Shown here one piece after another: positions 43,569 through 47,406 of a stretch of DNA of 47,406 nt. Positions within the stretch are counted from its first letter, which is position 1, and each line of letters starts with the position of its first letter. The position numbers were made by a program, and so were the translations under genes. The stretch comes from Acidimicrobiales bacterium (GTDB lineage: Bacteria > Actinomycetota > Acidimicrobiia > Acidimicrobiales > RAAP-2). The notes under the pieces are model-generated. The model worked only from the letters and a program-made list of their open reading frames with translations. It was not told where the DNA came from and did not search any database. The DNA is taken from contig JADGOE010000015.1 in assembly GCA_017883135.1 (NCBI GenBank), forward strand, positions 1-47,406, read 5' to 3'.

Positions 43569-44285
43569 CTACTCGGCCGGGCTCTCTGGCACCGTGGCTT
43601 CGGGCTCGCTGGCCTCGGCAGCTTCGGGCTCGGGCTCGGTGGCTTCTGCAGCTTCGGGCTCGGTGGCCTCGGCTGTGACCTCGGCCTCTTCCGGTGCCTC
43701 GGCTGTGACCTCGGCCTGTTCGCTCGCCGGTGCAGCGCCCGGGTCCGCCTCGGCTCCACTCTCGGACCGACGCAGGTCGACGAGGGCGGAGAGTCCGTAG
43801 GCCAGGTTCCGGGGAAGAGCCTGGACAAGGCCGGCCAACTGTTGGAGCGGAGCCGACAGCGCACCGGCGAGCTGCGCCAGGAGGGTCTCCCGCGGGGGGA
43901 GGTCGGCGAGCACATTGATGTCGCCCGCTGACAGAATGCCGGAGCCGACCACTCCGCCTTTGACCACCAGGTTCGGATTGTTCCGGGCGAAGTCCCGCAG
44001 GGCCTTGGCCACCGCGCTGACTTCTCCCTGCACGAAGGCGATCGCCGTCGGGCCGGTCAGCAGGTCGTGGATGGCGGCCTGGGGGCTGTCGGCAATGGCC
44101 AGGCGGACCAAAGTGTTCTTGTAGACCTTGTAGTCGCCGCCGGCTGCGGCCAACTCCCTGCGCAGCTCGGCGAGCTCGCCGACGGTGAGGCCACGGTACT
44201 CAGTGAGCAGGGCGCCGGCCGATGCAGCCAGCCGATCCCGCACCTCGTTCACGACGGCTACTTTTTCGGCCCTCGGATTGTCCAT
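43569..44285 (-). CDS. rplJ: 50S ribosomal protein L10 with acidic repeat tail
   Basis: Anchors L7/L12 dimers to the stalk base. Residues 1-173 are a normal L10: MDNPRAEKVAVVNEVRDRL, TEYRGLTVGELAELRRELAAAGGDYKVYKNTLVRLAI, and the C-terminal L12-binding helix ending LSALVDLRR. A further 65 residues (174-238) are almost entirely Glu, Ala, Pro, Thr, Val and Ser, built of repeats such as EVTAEAPEEAEVTAEATEPE. I chose the ATG at 44285; the region upstream is the L10 leader. The downstream gap to rplL is 120 bases. Confidence 0.95.
   Translation of the reverse strand: MDNPRAEKVAVVNEVRDRLAASAGALLTEYRGLTVGELAELRRELAAAGGDYKVYKNTLVRLAIADSPQAAIHDLLTGPTAIAFVQGEVSAVAKALRDFARNNPNLVVKGGVVGSGILSAGDINVLADLPPRETLLAQLAGALSAPLQQLAGLVQALPRNLAYGLSALVDLRRSESGAEADPGAAPASEQAEVTAEAPEEAEVTAEATEPEAAEATEPEPEAAEASEPEATVPESPAE
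43666..43717 (-). repeat. 30-bp-period direct repeat in the rplJ tail
   Basis: A 22-base sequence occurs identically at 43666-43687 and 43696-43717, in frame, encoding the AEVTAEA unit twice. Shorter Glu-Pro-Glu-Ala-Ala repeats lie next to it at 43609-43663. Confidence 0.85.
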
Positions 44286-44370
44286 GGTCCCTCCACCGAG
44301 CTCTGCGCTCTGTCGGTTACGGGCCGTAGACACCATCGAGTGGCGGCGCTCGAGCAGAAGGCGCTCGATA

Positions 44371-44450
44371 CGGAACTCCTCGTCAGGCGGACCCGATTCA
44401 GGTCCCTTCGGTACCGGGTGACCGGTACACCGGAGGTCTACGGCAGTTCT
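44371..44450 (-). promoter_or_regulatory. Ribosomal protein L10 leader of rplJ-rplL
   Basis: The minus-strand leader contains CCGTAGACCTCCGGTG, an intervening hairpin built on a GGTACCG-type inverted repeat, then CCTGAATC and CCGCCTGACGAGG. CGG pairs with CCG and CCTC with GAGG around an asymmetric CCTGAC bulge, resembling the kink-turn of known L10 leaders, where the L10-L12 complex binds to repress translation. The leader lies about 85-165 bases upstream of rplJ. Assignment is by eye, not by a covariance model. Confidence 0.55.
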
Positions 44451-44463
44451 GTAGATCTGGAAA

Positions 44464-44482
44464 GGTGAGACTGTAGCTCACC
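44464..44482 (-). terminator. Small hairpin after rplA, weak terminator or attenuator
   Basis: GGTGAG and CTCACC around a seven-base loop, followed on the minus strand by TTT, 31 bases after the rplA stop. It could partly separate rplK-rplA from rplJ-rplL expression. Confidence 0.35.
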
Positions 44483-44513
44483 CGAGGAGTTGCCGGCCAG
44501 CGCCAGGGCTTCC

Positions 44514-45236
44514 TCAGGCTGTGGCAGCCAGCTCCTCGTCGACCTTGCGAGCCAGCAGCGGGTCGATGTGCACTCCGGGGCCCATCGTCGACGAGAGTGT
44601 GACCGCCCGGACGTAGCGGCCCTTGGCTCCGGCCGGCTTGGCTCGATGGATCTCTTCCATCACCGCATGCAGGTTCTCGAGTAACTGGGCCCGCTCGAAG
44701 GATGCCTTACCGATCCGCAGATGGATATTGCCCACCTTGTCGGTCCGGTACTCCACCCGACCACCCTTGAACTCGATGACCGCCTTCTCCACGTCATCGG
44801 TGACCGTGCCCGTCTTCGGGTTGGGCATCAAGCCTCGGGGACCGAGCACGCGTCCCAAGGTCCCGACCTGGCCCATCAGGTCCGGGGTGGCAATGGCGAT
44901 GTCGAAGTCGAGGAAGCCCTCGTTGGCCACCCGGGCCACGAGGTCGTCGGCACCCACGACATCGGCGCCGGCGGCCCTGGCCAGGGCTGCCTTCTCGCCG
45001 GCGGCGAACACGACCACCCTGGCGGTGCGGCCAGTGCCTGCAGGCAGCGACAACGTGCCCCGGACGATCTGATCGGCCTTGCGAGGATCTACCCCGAGCC
45101 GGACAGCCAGCTCGATGGTCTCGTCAAACGAGGCTTTGGCCGACGCCTTCACCAGGTCGACGGCCTCGACGGGGGTGTAGAGATGCTGCCGGTCGAACCC
45201 GGCGATGCTCGCCGTGTACTTCTTTCCCCTGAACAT
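44514..45236 (-). CDS. rplA: 50S ribosomal protein L1
   Basis: L1-stalk protein that moves deacylated tRNA, and in E. coli represses rplK-rplA. The 240 residues start [56 protein letters not shown] and include [20 protein letters not shown] and the C-terminal [20 protein letters not shown] lies seven bases before the ATG. It follows rplK by 40 bases. Confidence 0.98.
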   Translation of the reverse strand: MFRGKKYTASIAGFDRQHLYTPVEAVDLVKASAKASFDETIELAVRLGVDPRKADQIVRGTLSLPAGTGRTARVVVFAAGEKAALARAAGADVVGADDLVARVANEGFLDFDIAIATPDLMGQVGTLGRVLGPRGLMPNPKTGTVTDDVEKAVIEFKGGRVEYRTDKVGNIHLRIGKASFERAQLLENLHAVMEEIHRAKPAGAKGRYVRAVTLSSTMGPGVHIDPLLARKVDEELAATA

Positions 45237-45276
45237 GATGATTCTCCGCTTTCTTGACTGTGCTCGGTCGCAGGCC

Positions 45277-45708
45277 TCAGCCGGCGACGGCGATTCCCAT
45301 GGACCGTGCCGTTCCGGCCACCTGGCGCTTGGCCGCTTCGATGTCGGTGGTGTTGAGGTCGGGCAGCTTGATGGTTGCGATCTCTTCGACCTGAGCGCCG
45401 GTGACGCTACCGACCTGCTCGCGACCCGAAGTCGCAGCACCCTTCTCCAACCCGGCCGCCTGGCGCAGGAGCGCCGGGGTCGGCGGTGTCTTGAGGATGA
45501 ACGAGAACGTCCGGTCCTCGTAGATGGAGATCTCGACCGGAATGATCGAGCCACGCTGGTTCTCGGTGGCTGCGTTGTACTGCTTGCAGAAATCCATGGT
45601 CTGGACCCCGTGTGGCCCGAGGGCGGTCCCGACCGGGGGCGCGGGCGTAGCTCCCCCTGCCGGGAGCTGGATCTTCACGACCGTGAGGACGCGCTTCTTC
45701 GGTGGCAT
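45277..45708 (-). CDS. rplK: 50S ribosomal protein L11
   Basis: GTPase-centre protein and thiostrepton target. The 143 residues contain [37 protein letters not shown] (N-terminal domain with the proline-rich hinge helix) and [43 protein letters not shown] (rRNA-binding C-terminal domain). It lies 31 bases after nusG. The secE-nusG-rplK-rplA order is standard. Confidence 0.98.
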   Translation of the reverse strand: MPPKKRVLTVVKIQLPAGGATPAPPVGTALGPHGVQTMDFCKQYNAATENQRGSIIPVEISIYEDRTFSFILKTPPTPALLRQAAGLEKGAATSGREQVGSVTGAQVEEIATIKLPDLNTTDIEAAKRQVAGTARSMGIAVAG

Positions 45709-45739
45709 TGGTACTTCTCCTTTACCTGTTTCCGCCGGC

Positions 45740-46528
45740 CTACAGCTTGGCGACCTGGCTGAATTCGAGTTCTACCGGGGTCTCCCGGCCAAAGATGTTG
45801 ACCAGCACCTTGAGCTTCAACTGGTCCTCATTGATCTCTGCGATCTGGCCGGAGAAGTCGGCGAACGGGCCTTCCTTGACCCGCACCGTCTCGCCGACCT
45901 CGTGCTCGAGACGGGGACGGCTGCGCTTGGACGGCGCCTCCCCACCCTCGACCTTGACCTGCAGGATCCCCTCGACCTCACGTCGCGACAGCGGAGTCGG
46001 CTTGGTACCCGGGCCCACGAATCCGGTCACCCCGGGGGTGTTCCTGATCACCGACCAGCTGTCATCGTCCAATTCGCAGCGACACAGGAGGTAGCCGGGA
46101 AACACCTTCTTCTGGACGACCACCTTCTTGCCGTTCTTGAACTCGACGACGTCCTCCATCGGGATGACCACCTCGTAGATGCGGTCCTCCATGTTCATCG
46201 AGACGGTCCGGCTGTGCAGGTTGGACTTGACCTTGTTCTCGTACCCCGCATAGGTGTGCACGACGAACCAACGACCTGGCTGGTCGTAGGGGCTCACGAC
46301 GAATGGCTCGTCGTCCTCCTCGTCGTCGTACTCGTCGTCGACCCCAGCCTCTGCGGGATCGGCGACGGCCTCCACCTCGCCGGGAGAGGTCACGTCGGCA
46401 TCGGTTGCCCCACCTTCGCCCTCAGGGGCAGGGGACGTCTCGGCCTCTTCGAGGCCCTGGTCGTCGGCGGTGGGTGGGTTGGATCCGTCTTGGGTCACAG
46501 TCATACCGATCACGTCTTGAACAGCCAT
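45740..46528 (-). CDS. nusG: Transcription termination/antitermination factor NusG
   Basis: Couples RNA polymerase to ribosomes or Rho. After a long acidic N-terminus, the NGN domain begins at about residue 85 ([23 protein letters not shown]), with [19 protein letters not shown] and [15 protein letters not shown]. The KOW domain follows ([27 protein letters not shown]). The start is uncertain: ATG 46528 has AAAGG six bases upstream and overlaps secE by 19 bases, GTG 46513 overlaps as GTGA, and ATG 46504 lacks a ribosome-binding site. The first 84 residues are rich in Asp, Glu, Pro and Ala. Confidence 0.96.
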   Translation of the reverse strand: MAVQDVIGMTVTQDGSNPPTADDQGLEEAETSPAPEGEGGATDADVTSPGEVEAVADPAEAGVDDEYDDEEDDEPFVVSPYDQPGRWFVVHTYAGYENKVKSNLHSRTVSMNMEDRIYEVVIPMEDVVEFKNGKKVVVQKKVFPGYLLCRCELDDDSWSVIRNTPGVTGFVGPGTKPTPLSRREVEGILQVKVEGGEAPSKRSRPRLEHEVGETVRVKEGPFADFSGQIAEINEDQLKLKVLVNIFGRETPVELEFSQVAKL

Positions 46529-46803
46529 AGGACGCCTTTGGCAAAGGCGAGGTTGAGAATGAAGATCAGAACCATCAGCGAAAGCAGGGTGACCAGGGTC
46601 ACCGTGGTGTAGTTGATGACCTCGGATCTGTTCGGCCAGGCTACCTGGCGAAGCTCCGATCGTACCTCCCGCAGGAACTGCCCCAAACGGAACGGCTCAC
46701 GCTTGGGCGTGCGACGGGGAGGGGCGGCAGTGCGTTTGGGCGCGGACTCCCCTTCGGGGTCCTGTCCCTGGCGCTGCATCATTCGCTTTTGTTCTCGGTT
46801 CAC
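46510..46803 (-). CDS. secE: Preprotein translocase subunit SecE
   Basis: Small membrane subunit that clamps SecY. The 97 residues have a charged cytosolic N-terminus, the amphipathic segment [24 protein letters not shown] with the conserved W-P, and one membrane span ([21 protein letters not shown]). I chose the GTG at 46803, with AAGGA upstream, 36 bases after tRNA-Trp. The longer frame to 46866 would run into the tRNA. It overlaps nusG. Confidence 0.96.
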   Translation of the reverse strand: MNREQKRMMQRQGQDPEGESAPKRTAAPPRRTPKREPFRLGQFLREVRSELRQVAWPNRSEVINYTTVTLVTLLSLMVLIFILNLAFAKGVLWLFKT

Positions 46804-46839
46804 GTGCCGTTTCCTTCGACCGTTGTCACCAGTGGAGAG

Positions 46840-46912
46840 CAGGGCAGGAGGGACTCGAACCCCCAACCTTCGGTTTTGGAGACCGGCGCTCTACCAGTTG
46901 AGCTACTGCCCT
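46840..46912 (-). tRNA. trpT: tRNA-Trp (anticodon CCA)
   Basis: A 73-base cloverleaf: acceptor AGGGCAG pairs with CTGCCCT, discriminator G, a D-arm with AGCTCAACTGGTAGAGC, anticodon loop CTCCAAA, and a T-arm GGTTCGAGTCC. No CCA is encoded. It sits just upstream of secE, the usual actinobacterial arrangement. Confidence 0.96.
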
Positions 46913-47071
46913 CTGTCGATCGCCATACCGCGAACGGTCGACCGATCGCAGGGGCGGTTCTCTACGCTATCACCAGGGACATCGGAAATCCCAGACGGGC
47001 CAGCGAGCGTCTCCGCCCCGATTCCGCTCCAACTGGTCGGCCCGATCGGACCTCCTCCAGCCGGTTGGCCC

Positions 47072-47236
47072 CTATCGGGTCTCCTTGTGGAGCGTGTGCT
47101 GGCGATCCCAGCGGCAGAACTTCTTCATCTCGATCCGCTCGCGGTCGTTCACCTTGTTCTTCGTCGTGATGTAGTTCCGTCGCTTGCACTGCTCACATGC
47201 CAGGGTGACCTGGATCCGCTTGTCGTTCTTTGCCAC
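47072..47236 (-). CDS. rpmG: 50S ribosomal protein L33 with altered zinc ribbon
   Basis: Small large-subunit protein near the E site. The 54 residues start [28 protein letters not shown] and end HTLHKETR, with GGGAG upstream of the GTG. The zinc ribbon normally has two C-x2-C pairs. Here the first is intact (Cys14, Cys17), but the second reads C-R-W-D (Cys41, Asp44), so one cysteine is replaced by Asp. The flanking residues are otherwise typical of the zinc form. It lies between tRNA-Met and tRNA-Trp; the 159 bases down to tRNA-Trp hold no gene. Confidence 0.95.
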   Translation of the reverse strand: MAKNDKRIQVTLACEQCKRRNYITTKNKVNDRERIEMKKFCRWDRQHTLHKETR

Positions 47237-47308
47237 GGTGACTCCCTTTTGCCTGCCGGTCGGCTCAACCGCAGACCTGTTCCGATGTTTGCCCTGTGTC
47301 CTGAGAAT

Positions 47309-47385
47309 TGGTAGCGGCGGCCGGACTCGAACCGGCGACCCCACGATTATGAGCCGTGTGCTCTAACCAACTGAGCTACGCCGCC
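47309..47385 (-). tRNA. Elongator tRNA-Met (anticodon CAU), CCA encoded
   Basis: The acceptor GGCGGCG pairs with CGCCGCT (one G-U at the end), discriminator A, then an encoded CCA (47309-47311). The anticodon loop is CTCATAA, and the D-arm AGCTCAGTTGGTTAGAGC and T-arm GGTTCGAGTCC are normal. Overall it resembles elongator tRNA-Met more than tRNA-Ile2, which also has CAU. The acceptor starts with a G-U pair, unlike initiator tRNA. Confidence 0.92.
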
Positions 47386-47406
47386 ACGGGCGAGCCCCCT
47401 GTCGGA

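Noticed and set aside
46913-47071. A dedicated promoter for tRNA-Trp-secE-nusG in the gap after rpmG
   Set aside because: A TAGCGT -10-like sequence exists but no acceptable -35 lies 16-18 bases upstream. Read-through from tRNA-Met-rpmG is at least as likely.
47309-47385. tRNA with CAU anticodon being tRNA-Ile2 or initiator tRNA-Met
   Set aside because: The body closely resembles elongator tRNA-Met, and the acceptor end G-U pair and the anticodon stem without three G-C pairs do not fit an initiator.

Overview
This window is an ordinary but unusually complete housekeeping stretch from a high-GC bacterial chromosome, almost certainly an actinobacterium. Supporting features are the frequent GTG starts, the gene order, zinc-binding type-Z S14, the RpoB/RpoC sequences, a CIRCE-controlled groES-groEL, and hairpins without U-tracts. 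Long acidic tails on several ribosomal proteins would fit a deep-branching class such as Acidimicrobiia, but that placement is inference. Every gene I can support lies on the minus strand, so the window is described from high to low coordinates, the direction of transcription.

Region 1 (47.4-43.0 kb): tRNA-Met(CAU), rpmG, tRNA-Trp(CCA), secE, nusG, rplK, rplA, an L10-type leader, rplJ and rplL. This is the actinobacterial protein-export, antitermination and ribosomal-stalk block. Region 2 (42.95-30.4 kb): tandem promoters, rpoB-rpoC, then a new promoter and the str genes rpsL, rpsG, fusA, tuf. Region 3 (30.3-13.5 kb): the S10, spc and alpha operons without interruption. These run rpsJ, a structured 289-nt spacer, rplC-rplD-rplW-rplB-rpsS-rplV-rpsC-rplP-rpmC-rpsQ-rplN-rplX-rplE-rpsN-rpsH-rplF-rplR-rpsE-rpmD-rplO-secY-adk-map, a promoter gap, then infA-rpmJ-rpsM-rpsK-rpsD-rpoA-rplQ-truA.

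Region 4 (12.6-1.4 kb): a promoter and rplM-rpsI, then glmM and glmS (UDP-GlcNAc precursor supply), acpS (acyl-carrier-protein activation), nnrD (NAD(P)HX repair), alr (D-alanine), a family-4 uracil-DNA glycosylase, and the tsaE-tsaB-rimI-tsaD group (t6A37 tRNA modification and S18 acetylation). Region 5 (1.4-0 kb): a promoter overlapped by a CIRCE operator, groES, and groEL cut by the window edge.

Most neighbouring genes touch or overlap (ATGA, GTGA, TAATG and TGATG junctions, plus a recurring TGACRTG junction), which points to translational coupling. The gaps that remain mostly hold recognisable promoters or hairpins. I see no mobile element, CRISPR array, phage gene or defence system, and I do not believe an undescribed multi-gene system is present. 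The points most worth a second look are the acidic or repeat-built tails on L4, L10, L22, L29, S3 and the NusG N-terminus; an apparent CUG start for infA next to a palindrome; the hairpin-rich rpsJ-rplC spacer; and an L33 whose zinc ribbon has Asp in place of the fourth Cys.
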